This document shows positions 17,439 through 25,971 of a stretch of 64,000 nucleotides of DNA, piece after piece. The stretch's first letter is position 1, and each line of letters begins with the position of its first letter. The notes under the pieces are model-generated. The model worked only from the letters and a program-made list of their open reading frames with translations, made no database searches and was not told the DNA's origin. The translations under genes and the position numbers were made by a program. Origin of the DNA: Methanococcoides methylutens MM1 (GTDB lineage Archaea; Halobacteriota; Methanosarcinia; Methanosarcinales; Methanosarcinaceae); contig NZ_CP009518.1 in NCBI RefSeq assembly GCF_000970325.1, positions 496,001-560,000 on the forward strand, written 5' to 3'.

Positions 17439-18557
17439 TTAGTACCCCCTCTGCTGCATCCCTGCTTTTAGTAAATCCAGCGCTATATTCGGATTTGCTT
17501 CTATTTTTTTCATAATCTCAGCTGTAGCAGCATCCTCAGCTAATGCTGTTTTCATATCAAGAATCATGCTACAATTGCTGCAATATTTGCTATCATAAGG
17601 GTTTTTTGTGTTACATCTTGGACATTCAATGGGTTTAAGGTTTTCTTCTCTGTGCTCTTCCTCATCTTCAATGATGCCATAACTTGCCAACATTTTCTTC
17701 TCTACATCATCGCCCGACATGTGAATATATACGGCTGGCATCTTACTGTCATCTTCCCATCCGGCAACGATTCTTAATTCGGATTCACGGAATCCACGTT
17801 TGACGAGTTCGGTCAACCTGCCGTGTCGGAATGCATGTGGGTGTACATTTTTCTTGATATCTGCATGATCGGAAAGCGTATTTAATAAGTTCTGGACTGT
17901 TCGTACATCTAAACGCCTAGGAGCATTTCCATATTTACGTGCTGTCACAAATAATGGTGCATCCGGGTCCTCTCTTTGTGGGTGCTGGTTAACCCATAAT
18001 TGTAAATCGGGTACTGCATCAACTAACCTTAGTCGTCTCATTCCAGTTTTGCCATTTACAATAATAGCTGCACCATAGCGATCAAACTCTACATTTCTTA
18101 TGGTCAATGCTAATAATTCTCCTATTCTTGCAGCGGAATCCCACAAGGTCATTACAAGTGCCCTGTCTCTCTGATTAGTACACGCTGTAATTAACTGCGT
18201 TACATCGTCTTGTCTTATCAACTCTGAGACTGGTAAACGGTTTTTTTGTGGTTTGGTTTTTACACCTTCAAAGAAATCATTATCTGGTTTTAGCCACTTA
18301 AAGAACAACCGTAAGTCAACAATATCATTATGTACAGTCTTAGGTTTTCTATTCTCGCGCCTGTGTAAGATATAACCCTGTATATCATCTTTTGAGATCT
18401 CATTAGCCGGTTTATCATTGTAGTATTTCAAAAAAGTGTATACTTTCCATAATTTAGTATTTATTGTTGATTTTTTGAACCCATTAAGTTGAAGGGATTC
18501 TTCATACTTTTTCAGTAATGGTTCGTTGTTTCCAGTTGCGTCTGGTCTATGCTTCAT
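17439..18557 (-). CDS. Tyrosine recombinase/integrase with zinc ribbon tail
   Basis: This 372-residue integrase has a SAM-like core-binding domain (about 10-95) and a catalytic domain with the first Arg in DSAARIGELLAL, HAFRHGRLTEL carrying His-x2-Arg, and a Tyr in AVYIHMSG as the probable nucleophile. After the catalytic domain comes a zinc ribbon, CPRC...CSNC (about 315-335), which is common in archaeal XerA-like and plasmid integrases. The gene begins about 50 bases from a tRNA-Leu 3' half, the expected place for an integrase beside its attachment site, and it is intact. Confidence 0.92.
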   Translation of the reverse strand: MKHRPDATGNNEPLLKKYEESLQLNGFKKSTINTKLWKVYTFLKYYNDKPANEISKDDIQGYILHRRENRKPKTVHNDIVDLRLFFKWLKPDNDFFEGVKTKPQKNRLPVSELIRQDDVTQLITACTNQRDRALVMTLWDSAARIGELLALTIRNVEFDRYGAAIIVNGKTGMRRLRLVDAVPDLQLWVNQHPQREDPDAPLFVTARKYGNAPRRLDVRTVQNLLNTLSDHADIKKNVHPHAFRHGRLTELVKRGFRESELRIVAGWEDDSKMPAVYIHMSGDDVEKKMLASYGIIEDEEEHREENLKPIECPRCNTKNPYDSKYCSNCSMILDMKTALAEDAATAEIMKKIEANPNIALDLLKAGMQQRGY

Positions 18558-18605
18558 AGAAGGTACTTAGTTTCTAAGGATATTAATGTAACGAAGCCCT
18601 CTACA

Positions 18606-18664
18606 TAGGGCTTAGGACCCTGTCTCGTAGGAGTTCGTGCGTTCGAATCGCACCTCCCGCACCA
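18606..18664 (+). tRNA. 3' half of a tRNA-Leu(TAG): attachment-site remnant
   Basis: The segment holds an anticodon arm (TAGGG, loop with TAG, CCCTG at 18606-18622), a long variable arm (CTC-loop-GAG), a complete T arm (18637-18653), the 3' acceptor strand CTCCCGC, and an encoded ACCA. The long variable arm and the TAG anticodon indicate tRNA-Leu. No D arm or matching 5' acceptor strand (GCGGGAG) lies upstream, so it cannot be a functional gene. It is best read as the copy left at the far end of an element that entered a tRNA-Leu gene. Confidence 0.8.
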
Positions 18665-19124
18665 CTTTTTTGATTACTAGTGTGTTTAGATGCATTGTCT
18701 TGGTGGTTTGGTTATTTCAAATAACTAACTACATACTTTAATAAAAATGAAAGATGAGCCCCCACTCATCAATCTATCCCAACCGTGTCATACCCTGACA
18801 CACTATATTGTGTGTTTCAGTATATAATTATATCTAACTAATATAAATGTTATAGTTCAAGTATACTTGACTTTACTGTATTTATAATTATTATTCATAT
18901 GAATTATTGCTTCTTATTGCCCTTTACTTTCATTTATAATTTGGGAAATCTCATCTCCTTTAATCAATTCTAATTTATAACTAAATTCCAACTCCTTTTT
19001 GTAGAATCCATTCTACTCATTCTGCACTACTCATGAGGTGTTTTCATCATTATCTTAAAAATCTTTTAAATAAGGGTTAACTTAAAATCCTCTAACTTAC
19101 TAAATATAAATTGGGGTGTTATGC
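18665..19124. other. Intergenic region at the island/chromosome junction
   Basis: About 460 AT-rich bases without a gene. A TATA-like CTTTTAAATAAG lies near 19062-19073, suitably placed for the downstream secreted-protein gene. The short repeats of ATAATTATTA type near 18885-18900 are simple low-complexity sequence. Confidence 0.45.
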
Positions 19125-19691
19125 ATGAAATTAAAATTAATTATTTCAATGGTGTTAGTGGCTGCGCTTTTCATGATTCCTGCAAGTGCAGACCTGTTTG
19201 ATGACATGAATGCTGCAGTTCCTGAATACAATGAGAAGATCGATCAGGTTCCCGGAACGTTGAGAGGAATTCTTGCTGATCAGCATGTCGTTCTTGCTGT
19301 TTATATGAACAATGCTGAAGACGAGACTACGGGAGGTCCTGAATTTGATGTTGCTCTCAGCCCAGGTCCTTATGTAACTGAAAGCGGTGTTACGATGAAG
19401 GTTGTAGCGATCACTGATTCGGATGCTTCAGCTGTTGACTTTGGCAGGTGGAGCGAGCTGGATGCCGAATACAATTGGGATGGTGTTCCATTTGCTGAGA
19501 CGATCATTGTGACCACGAATGAAGACACTGCAAGGGCACTTCTGGATTCAGAATCTCCTGGTGAGGTCTTTTTGGAAGCATATGATAATGGCCTGATCAC
19601 AATTGAGAGTGCTGAGGATGCAAGTATTACAACGAAGATATATCTTGCAATAATGCCTCTGGTGATGAAGCTCTATGCTCTGGTCGGCTAA
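19125..19691 (+). CDS. Secreted protein of unknown function
   Basis: The protein has about 188 residues with a cleavable-looking signal peptide (MKLKLIISMVLVAALFMIPASA-type, about 1-22), a soluble acidic domain and a mildly hydrophobic C-terminal helix (LAIMPLVMKLYALVG) that could anchor it. The ATG at 19125 follows a GGGGTG ribosome binding site. The family is not recognised. This is the first gene right of the island. Confidence 0.7.
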   Translation: MKLKLIISMVLVAALFMIPASADLFDDMNAAVPEYNEKIDQVPGTLRGILADQHVVLAVYMNNAEDETTGGPEFDVALSPGPYVTESGVTMKVVAITDSDASAVDFGRWSELDAEYNWDGVPFAETIIVTTNEDTARALLDSESPGEVFLEAYDNGLITIESAEDASITTKIYLAIMPLVMKLYALVG

Positions 19692-19791
19692 CGCTGACCA
19701 TTTATTTTTTTGCTCATTGAATGACTCAATGGGCTGGCTATTTTTTCAATGACTACATAAGCTTTTATTCATTGCAGTTAAATTTATTATT

Positions 19792-20190
19792 ATGTCCCCA
19801 GGTCTTTACTTCTATTCTCTTGGCGTCTGGATTTTCCTCGTATTTCTCGCAATAATAAACGGTATCTCAAGAGGTCTTTATGCACCTTATACAGGCGAAC
19901 TTCTTGCCCATCAGATAAGTACGGTCATCTTCAGCACGACCATCTTTGCGGTAACCTATATTTTCCTTAGATATTCAGGAGTCTCCGGAACACCGGTACA
20001 GTTCATCTATGTTGGGCTGATATGGGTATCGTTGACGGTATCCTTTGAATTTCTCTTCGGACATTTTGTCGTAGGTCACTCATTGGAACACCTGTTGCAC
20101 GATTACAATTTCCTCGAAGGGCGCATCTGGTTGCTTGTGCTCATTGTGACTGCAATATCTCCTTGGCTTGCCAACAGGATACTTTCCTGA
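19792..20190 (+). CDS. Four-span membrane protein, unknown
   Basis: This 132-residue protein contains four hydrophobic segments (about 5-25, 42-60, 70-90 and 110-128). A His-containing polar loop (GHFVVGHSLEHLLHDYN) lies between the third and fourth. No family is recognised. It is convergent with the next membrane protein gene. Confidence 0.65.
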   Translation: MSPGLYFYSLGVWIFLVFLAIINGISRGLYAPYTGELLAHQISTVIFSTTIFAVTYIFLRYSGVSGTPVQFIYVGLIWVSLTVSFEFLFGHFVVGHSLEHLLHDYNFLEGRIWLLVLIVTAISPWLANRILS

Positions 20191-20210
20191 GTTCCTCTTT
20201 CATCAACGGA

Positions 20211-20900
20211 TCAGTAGTAGAGAATAGGCCAGATCACATGCCAGATGCTGTAGTCGGCAAGGCGCCAGATCACCGGTGCAAGGAATCCATACTTTCTGAA
20301 AAGGGTGATCGGTATCAGGTTGCCTGCAAAAATGAATATGAATAGACCCACAGCAAAGAATGCACTTGTAAGCATCCCCATCTGCTGCATTCCTGTTATC
20401 TGCATTACAGGTTCCCACAGGCTTGCAAGGATGGCAACTGCTATGAATGCCTGGTTTTGCCTTTCTCCTTTCAACAAAATGGTTGATATCAGCCATGTAA
20501 GAGCTACCACCGGGATGAGGTGGTACAGTATCTCAAGAAATATTCCGCCGCTTACATAGACGGGGATCGATAAGGGGAATTTTACATGTATATTCGGCAG
20601 TTGGAGGGCAAGGCCGACAAGGATCTCAATTATTGAAAACCCGATCCCCAGAAGTATCGGGATAACAATTCTCTGTTTGTTTGGTATTTTCTGATCCCAT
20701 ATTTCAGGAAAGCCTGCTTTTGGAGCTAGCTTTATACAGACCGCTCCCAAGAGGGCTACAACAATTATTGCTGACCAGGTGGCTGTCCATTGCTGGACTA
20801 TGGGATGATTAACATCAAAATATTCCCATGTGGCCTTTCCAAGCACCATCACAACTATCAGGCCTATGAATGTCCTGTCAGAAGAGGTCAGCTTATCCAT
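20211..20900 (-). CDS. Polytopic membrane protein, possibly CPBP-like
   Basis: This 229-residue protein has about seven hydrophobic spans. A Glu in span four (GGIFLEILYHLIPV), followed by a His four residues later, recalls the metal-site helix of CPBP intramembrane proteases, but the second and third motifs of that family are not clear. It stands alone on the minus strand. Function cannot be assigned. Confidence 0.6.
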   Translation of the reverse strand: MDKLTSSDRTFIGLIVVMVLGKATWEYFDVNHPIVQQWTATWSAIIVVALLGAVCIKLAPKAGFPEIWDQKIPNKQRIVIPILLGIGFSIIEILVGLALQLPNIHVKFPLSIPVYVSGGIFLEILYHLIPVVALTWLISTILLKGERQNQAFIAVAILASLWEPVMQITGMQQMGMLTSAFFAVGLFIFIFAGNLIPITLFRKYGFLAPVIWRLADYSIWHVIWPILYY

Positions 20901-20974
20901 GGTATGAAATTAGTTTTATATTTTAGATAAACATATCTATTATATTTCCAATGATCCAATGTCCATGGGATGTT

Positions 20975-21301
20975 TCAAACTTTTCTGACCACTTTCAGCA
21001 ACTTTACGATCTTCTCTTCGTTTATTTCTTCAGGGGAAAATATCTTGATATGCTTCATTGTTTTCCCTGTGCCCTCAAAGAGTTTCTTCTCTTCTTCTGA
21101 AAGCCCCTCAATTGAAAAACCCAGGTTCACGTGGTCTTTGAGGCCAACGATGTAGTATTTACCCTCATACCAGGGCACTCCCATCTTGAGCTCTTCTTCT
21201 ATATCCGGATATGTTCTCAGGATAATGTCCCTTAATCTCTCTATGATCTCTTTTTGTGATGGCTTTTGCTTGTTGATATATTCAAGCACTTTTTTATTCA
21301 C
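20975..21301 (-). CDS. DUF1801 (YdhG-like) domain protein
   Basis: The 108-residue protein shows the DUF1801 pattern: a helical start (YINKQKPSQKEIIERLRDIILRTYP) and the central MGVPWYEGKYYIVGLKDHVNLGF strand pair with the conserved Trp-Tyr, ending with LSEEEKKLFEGTGKTMKHIKI. Family members are small cytoplasmic proteins of uncertain role. The start is a GTG with an upstream GGAGG. Confidence 0.8.
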   Translation of the reverse strand: MNKKVLEYINKQKPSQKEIIERLRDIILRTYPDIEEELKMGVPWYEGKYYIVGLKDHVNLGFSIEGLSEEEKKLFEGTGKTMKHIKIFSPEEINEEKIVKLLKVVRKV

Positions 21302-21400
21302 TTATTCCCCGCCTCCCTGCGCTTATAGCATTTTACCTTACCATACAATTTGTTTCTGGGGTATATATCTGGTTCTCTAATTGGGAAGTCAATAGAAACT

Positions 21401-21445
21401 CTTATAAACGATTAATCATTATAGATATGTGCAATGATTAATCGT
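21401..21445 (+). promoter_or_regulatory. TATA box and perfect 13-bp inverted-repeat operator (copy 1)
   Basis: CTTATAAA at 21401-21408 is followed at once by ACGATTAATCATT (21408-21420), a 12-base spacer, and its exact inverse AATGATTAATCGT (21433-21445). The arms cover the TATA box edge and the expected start of transcription, an arrangement suited to repression. The gene it serves begins at 21500. Confidence 0.75.
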
Positions 21446-21499
21446 GATAATTACTCATTGACAAAACAAAATTAAACACAAGATCGGAGGACAGAACAA

Positions 21500-21667
21500 A
21501 TGGACACATACTACGAAGTTTCCATGATGGACGAGGAAGACAGGATCCTTGAATGGACAACTGGGAGACTTAACATTGATGGCAACACTGCATTTATTAC
21601 CACACTTACAGTGTCCATCGCATTTGCTGCCTTCCTCAGGCTTTCATCTTACGTCAACCTCTTCTGA
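21500..21667 (+). CDS. 55-residue small membrane protein, copy 1
   Basis: The acidic, soluble-looking N-terminal half (MDTYYEVSMMDEEDRILEW) is joined to a hydrophobic C-terminal segment (FITTLTVSIAFAAFLRL), so it is probably a tail-anchored or single-span protein. A good ribosome binding site (CGGAGGA) lies ten bases before the ATG. The nearly identical copy downstream, with substitutions confined to four positions, shows that the reading frame is under selection. The family is not recognised. Confidence 0.85.
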   Translation: MDTYYEVSMMDEEDRILEWTTGRLNIDGNTAFITTLTVSIAFAAFLRLSSYVNLF

Positions 21668-21783
21668 GGTATAGATCGTTGCCTGCTATTGGGGTGGGTC
21701 TGGTTTGTTCAGTATCGTTGGGCATTCCGGCTCACCTAAAACCTCCTTTGTTTCACAAAGGTTTGCGACAGAAAGTCTTATAA

Positions 21784-21821
21784 ACGATTAATCGTTATAG
21801 ATATGTTTGATGATTAATCGT
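21784..21821 (+). promoter_or_regulatory. TATA box and inverted-repeat operator (copy 2)
   Basis: ACGATTAATCGT at 21784-21795 and ATGATTAATCGT at 21810-21821 form an inverted repeat with one mismatch, directly after the TATA sequence CTTATAAA (21777-21784). Spacing and position match the first copy, 376 bases upstream. Confidence 0.7.
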
Positions 21822-21918
21822 GACAATTAATCATTCAACAGCCAAACATCAACTCTACAAAAATCAGATCTACAAAATTAACTCTAAACATTAAAAGTAA
21901 ACTCGGAGGAAAGAATAA

Positions 21919-22086
21919 ATGGACGCATACTACGAAGGTTCCATGATGGACGAAGAAGACAGGATTCTTGAATGGACAACTGGAGGACTTAACATTGATG
22001 GCAACACTGCATTCATTGCCACACTTACAGTGTCCATCGCATTTGCTGCATTCCTCAGGCTTTCATCTTACGTCAACCTCTTTTGA
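21919..22086 (+). CDS. 55-residue small membrane protein, copy 2
   Basis: This is the second copy of the small acidic, C-terminally hydrophobic protein. It differs from the first at residues 3, 7, 23 and 34 (Ala, Gly, Gly and Ala here). It has its own promoter, operator and ribosome binding site (CGGAGGA), and a hairpin terminator follows, so the two copies are independent transcription units. Confidence 0.85.
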   Translation: MDAYYEGSMMDEEDRILEWTTGGLNIDGNTAFIATLTVSIAFAAFLRLSSYVNLF

Positions 22087-22092
22087 ATTAAG

Positions 22093-22125
22093 GGAGAGTT
22101 CCATTCAGGAAACTCCTTTATTTCA
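22093..22125 (+). terminator. Hairpin terminator after small-protein copy 2
   Basis: GGAGAGTTCC (22093-22102) pairs with GGAAACTCC (22108-22116) around a 5-base loop and is followed by a T-rich stretch. Confidence 0.6.
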
Positions 22126-22175
22126 TAGGCTTTTCATTTTTCTCCATTGTCTTTTTGCGATGATCACTTTTGTGA

Positions 22176-22637
22176 TCATCGTCCCCTCAACTTCTCGAAG
22201 TACTTCTGATGATACTCTTCTGCAGGATAAAATATATCGGCCGGTACTATTTCGGTCTTAATACTATTGATATATTGCTTGCTTTCTTCCTGCCTTTTCT
22301 TTGAGTTCAGGGCATTTTCCTTTTGATTCTCATCATGATAGAATATTGCAGACCTGTACTGGGTACCAATGTCCGGTCCCTGCTTGTTCAGTGTGGTCGG
22401 ATCATGTATGCTCCAGAAGACTTCAAGCAGCTCTTCGTAGGAAACGATCTCCGGGTCAAAAAGGATCTCTATGGATTCGGCATGCCCTGTCTTCCCGGTA
22501 GCTACATCATAGTAACCGGGGTTTTCCATTGAACCGCCGGTATAACCCACCTTTGTTGATACTACTCCTCTTACCCTGCTGAAGTTGTCCTCTACTCCCC
22601 AGAAACATCCGGCTGCAAATGTGGCTTTTTCCAACAT
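22176..22637 (-). CDS. msrA: Peptide methionine-S-sulfoxide reductase MsrA
   Basis: This enzyme reduces the S epimer of methionine sulfoxide in proteins. The catalytic motif GCFWG lies at the N terminus (about 10-14), followed by GYTGG and the GHAE segment that binds substrate. The length of about 153 residues is normal. ATG at 22637 is preferred over the GTG at 22646, which is part of the GGTGAG ribosome binding site. It follows msrB by 31 bases on the same strand, so the pair repairs both sulfoxide epimers. Confidence 0.95.
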   Translation of the reverse strand: MLEKATFAAGCFWGVEDNFSRVRGVVSTKVGYTGGSMENPGYYDVATGKTGHAESIEILFDPEIVSYEELLEVFWSIHDPTTLNKQGPDIGTQYRSAIFYHDENQKENALNSKKRQEESKQYINSIKTEIVPADIFYPAEEYHQKYFEKLRGR

Positions 22638-22667
22638 TATACTCACCTTCTTTCTTCAAGGCTTGAT

Positions 22668-23102
22668 TTATTCCTCTCCCTCGAACTGCATTGCAGCGGA
22701 ATTTATGCAATAACGTTTCCCGGTTGGTTTTGGACCGTCATCGAAAACATGGCCCAGGTGGCTTCCACAACTGGAACAGATCACTTCTATTCTGTGCATG
22801 AAATGGCTATTATCAGTTACAAGTTCTACACTATCACTGGATATGACATCGTAAAAACTTGGCCACCCCGATTGGGAATCGAACTTCTTGTCTGATTCGA
22901 ATATAACCTGGCCACAGGCTGCACAATTATAGGTTCCTTTTTCCTTATTTGACAACAGCTTGCCTGTAAAAGGCATCTCTGTTTTCTTTTTTCTTAGAAT
23001 AGCATACTGCTCAGGCGTCAGTAGCTTTTTCCACTCTTCTTCTGATCTTTCGATCTTCTCTATTATGCTAATACCCCCAAAAGAAAATAACGTATTAATC
23101 AT
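22668..23102 (-). CDS. msrB: Peptide methionine-R-sulfoxide reductase MsrB
   Basis: The domain contains two zinc-binding CxxC pairs (CAAC and CSSC), the SGWPSF motif and the catalytic region [11 protein letters not shown]. The conventional ATG at 23102 adds 13 residues with no counterpart in usual MsrB proteins (which begin close to [11 protein letters not shown]). A GGGGGT ribosome binding site lies just before in-frame ATA codons at 23066 and 23063, so translation may begin there. The ATG itself lies in an AATGATTAAT sequence like the operators of the neighbouring small-protein genes. Confidence 0.93.
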   Translation of the reverse strand: MINTLFSFGGISIIEKIERSEEEWKKLLTPEQYAILRKKKTEMPFTGKLLSNKEKGTYNCAACGQVIFESDKKFDSQSGWPSFYDVISSDSVELVTDNSHFMHRIEVICSSCGSHLGHVFDDGPKPTGKRYCINSAAMQFEGEE

Positions 23103-23202
23103 TGGCTCTTGAAAATAAGTACTTTGTGCAGGTGCTTTTTATCTCAATTATTCGGGAATGTTCTTATACCGCCGCCCTAAATATTTACTGGGGTGAATTA
23201 TC

Positions 23203-23538
23203 ATGGCAGAATATACTGAATTGTGTAGTACGGAAGATGTGCCTGAAGGAGAGATGAGGAGTTTCACCACCGGGAACAATGAGATCCTTGTGGTCAATTT
23301 GAAAGGTGAGTTCTATGCACTCGATGCAATATGCAATCATATGGGTGGCAAGCTTGTCAAAGGGCGGCTGAAGGACAACCTTGTGATATGTCCTGTCCAC
23401 AGGTGCCGCTATGACGTAACTTCCGGGAAGGTAAAAAGGGGTGCAGGATTCCTTGTGGAGTCATTTTCAGGTAAATGTGGTGACCAGAAAGCCTATGAGG
23501 TTAAAGTTGAGGATGGTAAGGTCTACGTAAAGATCTGA
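23203..23538 (+). CDS. Rieske-type [2Fe-2S] ferredoxin
   Basis: This 111-residue soluble protein has both cluster-binding motifs, CNHMGG (Cys-x-His) and CPVHRCRYD (Cys-x2-His), separated by about 17 residues as in Rieske ferredoxins of the NirD/biphenyl-dioxygenase type. No membrane anchor is present. A GGGGTGA ribosome binding site precedes the ATG. It stands beside methionine sulfoxide repair genes, divergently oriented, so a role in oxidative-stress electron transfer is possible but is inference. Confidence 0.92.
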   Translation: MAEYTELCSTEDVPEGEMRSFTTGNNEILVVNLKGEFYALDAICNHMGGKLVKGRLKDNLVICPVHRCRYDVTSGKVKRGAGFLVESFSGKCGDQKAYEVKVEDGKVYVKI

Positions 23539-23734
23539 GTTTATACGGTTCAGATGGGTTATTATGGCATGTTTTCTGACCGCCTTCTTATATTTTTCAG
23601 ACAATACTAATAGATAATTGGTATTTTTCCAGTGTACTCTAATGGTATATTGCTTATGAGTGCCTGGAAAGTTCCTGATAGTTGTTGTATCCTCCCGTAT
23701 AATCCTTATATGTGGTAGAACTTATCATGTATCC

Positions 23735-24148
23735 ATGGTACTTTCTATCATATTGGGCTCCCTTGCTTTATTGGCAATCCTTATTGGCCTGCTACTCAAC
23801 ATCGGAGTAAAGAAAAGCGATGATTCTCAGGGACCTGTGATGTATCCTAAAGGTTACTGGCTTGGAAGGGGCATTGCCATTGGTATCCTTTTAGGTATCC
23901 CGCTGGGTATTGTTCTTGGTATCTCTACAGAGAACATCGGCCTTGGTATTGCTCTTGGACCTGCAATGGGCCTGGCTCTTGGAAGTGCAATAGGCTCTGT
24001 GCTCGAAAAGAAGCACAAGGAGAACCTTCGCCCTCTGACTGAGGAAGAAAGAAGGGTCCAAAGGATGCTTTTAGTGTTTACCATCAGTTTTCTGATACTT
24101 GGTGTAACCGTGCTCTTCATCATTTTCTATCTTCTCGGCAGGATGTAA
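23735..24148 (+). CDS. Membrane protein with glycine-zipper helices
   Basis: About 137 residues from the ATG at 23735. An N-terminal span (VLSIILGSLALLAILIGLLL) is followed by a Gly-rich double helix region (GRGIAIGILLGIPLGIVLGI and GLGIALGPAMGLALGSAIG) and a C-terminal span. The regular Gly spacing suggests tight helix packing. A longer frame opens at 23660 but has no ribosome binding site. Function is unknown. Confidence 0.7.
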   Translation: MVLSIILGSLALLAILIGLLLNIGVKKSDDSQGPVMYPKGYWLGRGIAIGILLGIPLGIVLGISTENIGLGIALGPAMGLALGSAIGSVLEKKHKENLRPLTEEERRVQRMLLVFTISFLILGVTVLFIIFYLLGRM

Positions 24149-24257
24149 AGATCTTTTCAAGTGACCTTGTTTCCGGGTGTCGATAATTCAATGTAAAGCT
24201 GGGTTTGGCACTTTGGAAGAGTCAAATATGTATATCACCTGTGCCTAATTATGTTCT

Positions 24258-25169
24258 ATGGCTATTATGGATCTTGTTCCTCCATGGCTATCATGGGATA
24301 TTGCAGTGATTACCTTTGTCTTTCTTGTCATCATACTGACATTTCTGTTAGCTAAGCTGATCAACAAATTGTTGAAAGCATATTTCGTGTTGGCAAGCAA
24401 GAAGATGAATATAGATGAGACCACTTATGGACTTGTACGCCGTATAATAGTTGCTGTCGTCTATTTTTCCGGATTCCTTGTGATCATATTCAGCATCCCA
24501 AGTCTTCGTGACCTTTCCATAGCCCTCTTTGCAGGAGCAGGATTTGCAGGTATCGTTATTGGTATGGCTGCACAGAATACTCTCTCCAACATCATTGCAG
24601 GAGTTGCCCTTGCAACATTCAGACCGTTCCGTGTTGGTGACCTGTTGACCATTCACGGGGAATATGGGCGTGTGACCGATATCACACTGGGCTATACCAA
24701 GATACGGACATGGGACAACAGGAGGCTCAATATTCCTAACCACATCATCAGTGATGAAGCTATTATTAACTGGTCCATTGATGATCCCAGTGTCAACTGG
24801 ACTGTTGAGGTAGGGATAAGCTATGATTCTGATATTGATCTTGCACGCAGTATCATGATTGACGAGGCGCGCAAGCATCCTGAGGTCATGAGCTACGAAG
24901 AGCTTTTACATTACCAGCCACATACAAAACAGGGCGAGGAGGTTTCCGTATTGCTCACAGAACTTGCCGATTTTTCTGTAAACCTCAAGCTATATGTCTG
25001 GGTACGTGACCGTTCGGTTGCATATGGCACCGGATGTGCGCTGAAAGAGGCCATCAAGAAGAGCTTCGATGCAGAAGGCGTGGAGATACCATTCCCATAC
25101 AGGACCATTGTTTACAAGAAAGACCTTGAGGCAGAAGAAAGTGATTTGGCATCTGGGTCTGAGTTCTGA
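24258..25169 (+). CDS. mscS: Small-conductance mechanosensitive channel, MscS family
   Basis: This 303-residue protein has three N-terminal spans. The pore-lining third span and MscS beta domain are clear: LFAGAGFAGIVIGMAAQNTLSNIIAGVALATFRPFRVGD, then the conserved VTDITLGYTKIRTWDNRRLNIPN. A C-terminal alpha/beta cage follows. Such channels release solutes on osmotic downshock, which suits a brackish or marine methanogen. The gene is monocistronic. Confidence 0.93.
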   Translation: MAIMDLVPPWLSWDIAVITFVFLVIILTFLLAKLINKLLKAYFVLASKKMNIDETTYGLVRRIIVAVVYFSGFLVIIFSIPSLRDLSIALFAGAGFAGIVIGMAAQNTLSNIIAGVALATFRPFRVGDLLTIHGEYGRVTDITLGYTKIRTWDNRRLNIPNHIISDEAIINWSIDDPSVNWTVEVGISYDSDIDLARSIMIDEARKHPEVMSYEELLHYQPHTKQGEEVSVLLTELADFSVNLKLYVWVRDRSVAYGTGCALKEAIKKSFDAEGVEIPFPYRTIVYKKDLEAEESDLASGSEF

Positions 25170-25176
25170 GCCATTC

Positions 25177-25806
25177 TTATTTTTCTTTTTTGAAGATCTG
25201 GCACCTGATGTATGATTTCAGGTATTCTTCCTTTTCAAGTGTCATGGAGTTTTCCCTGCAGATCTCCACGTATGTATTGTTCCAGTTATCATCATTGGTC
25301 TTGAACATAAAGAAAGGTACCATCATCACGCTTGTTAGTGAAAAACGTGGCTTTGCACAGTCTATGATGGCGAAGTGGCCGCCTTTTACCAGTACCCTGG
25401 ATGATTCCCTTATTGCCGATCTCCTCACCTCGGCGTTAGTTTCACAGAAGGCGACACTTGTTACGACCATATCAAAGCTCTCATCCTTAAATGGAAGTTC
25501 ATCCATTGTTCCTTTGTAAAGCGAGATCTCATCTGCTATTTGTTTTGTCTTTGAATGGGCATATTTAAGCTGGCTATTTGAGAGGTCTATTCCGAAGACC
25601 TTTCCTGTGTGCTCCATTTTTTCTTCTATTTCTATATCAAGGGATGCTGTACCGCACCCAAGGTCAAGCACTTTCATGCCTTTTTCAATTGGCATCTCCG
25701 CTGCAGCCTTTTCATAATAGGAATGTCCAAACCCCAGTAAAGTTGCAAAAATGTCGTAGTTCTTTCCACCGTATATGGTCCCGAATTCGTTCCCCTTCGT
25801 ACTCAT
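25177..25806 (-). CDS. Class I SAM-dependent methyltransferase
   Basis: This 209-residue protein has the Rossmann-type SAM-binding motif VLDLGCGTASLDIEI (about 45-59), an acidic residue at the end of the second strand (GIDLSNSQL) and the motif MDELPFKDESFDMVVTSVAFCE, as in UbiE/arsenite-methyltransferase relatives. The substrate is not apparent. It is convergent with the mscS gene, leaving only a few bases between them. Confidence 0.88.
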   Translation of the reverse strand: MSTKGNEFGTIYGGKNYDIFATLLGFGHSYYEKAAAEMPIEKGMKVLDLGCGTASLDIEIEEKMEHTGKVFGIDLSNSQLKYAHSKTKQIADEISLYKGTMDELPFKDESFDMVVTSVAFCETNAEVRRSAIRESSRVLVKGGHFAIIDCAKPRFSLTSVMMVPFFMFKTNDDNWNNTYVEICRENSMTLEKEEYLKSYIRCQIFKKEK

Positions 25807-25971
25807 CCAATTAAATATTGGTTATCATATTTTATATATTTATTTTGTATGTCCTCTCCGATCATTTTGATCGTTTAGTTCCTTATTTTTCAACCTGTGC
25901 GATAATGTTTGACAAATAATTTATAGTACAATTCTGTTCTTAACTACAATCAGAACAGAGAATGTGCAACT

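Larger units (their letters stand above)
21401..22086 (+). repeat. Tandem duplication of promoter plus small-protein gene
   Basis: Two direct copies, about 21390-21667 and 21765-22086, each contain the same TATA/operator block, a GGAGGA-type ribosome binding site and a 55-codon gene. Coding parts are near identical (four amino acid differences), while the leaders between operator and start codon have diverged in length (55 versus 98 bases). Confidence 0.9.

Noticed and set aside
18606-18664. A functional tRNA-Leu gene
   Set aside because: No D arm or 5' acceptor strand is present upstream, so it is only a 3' half.
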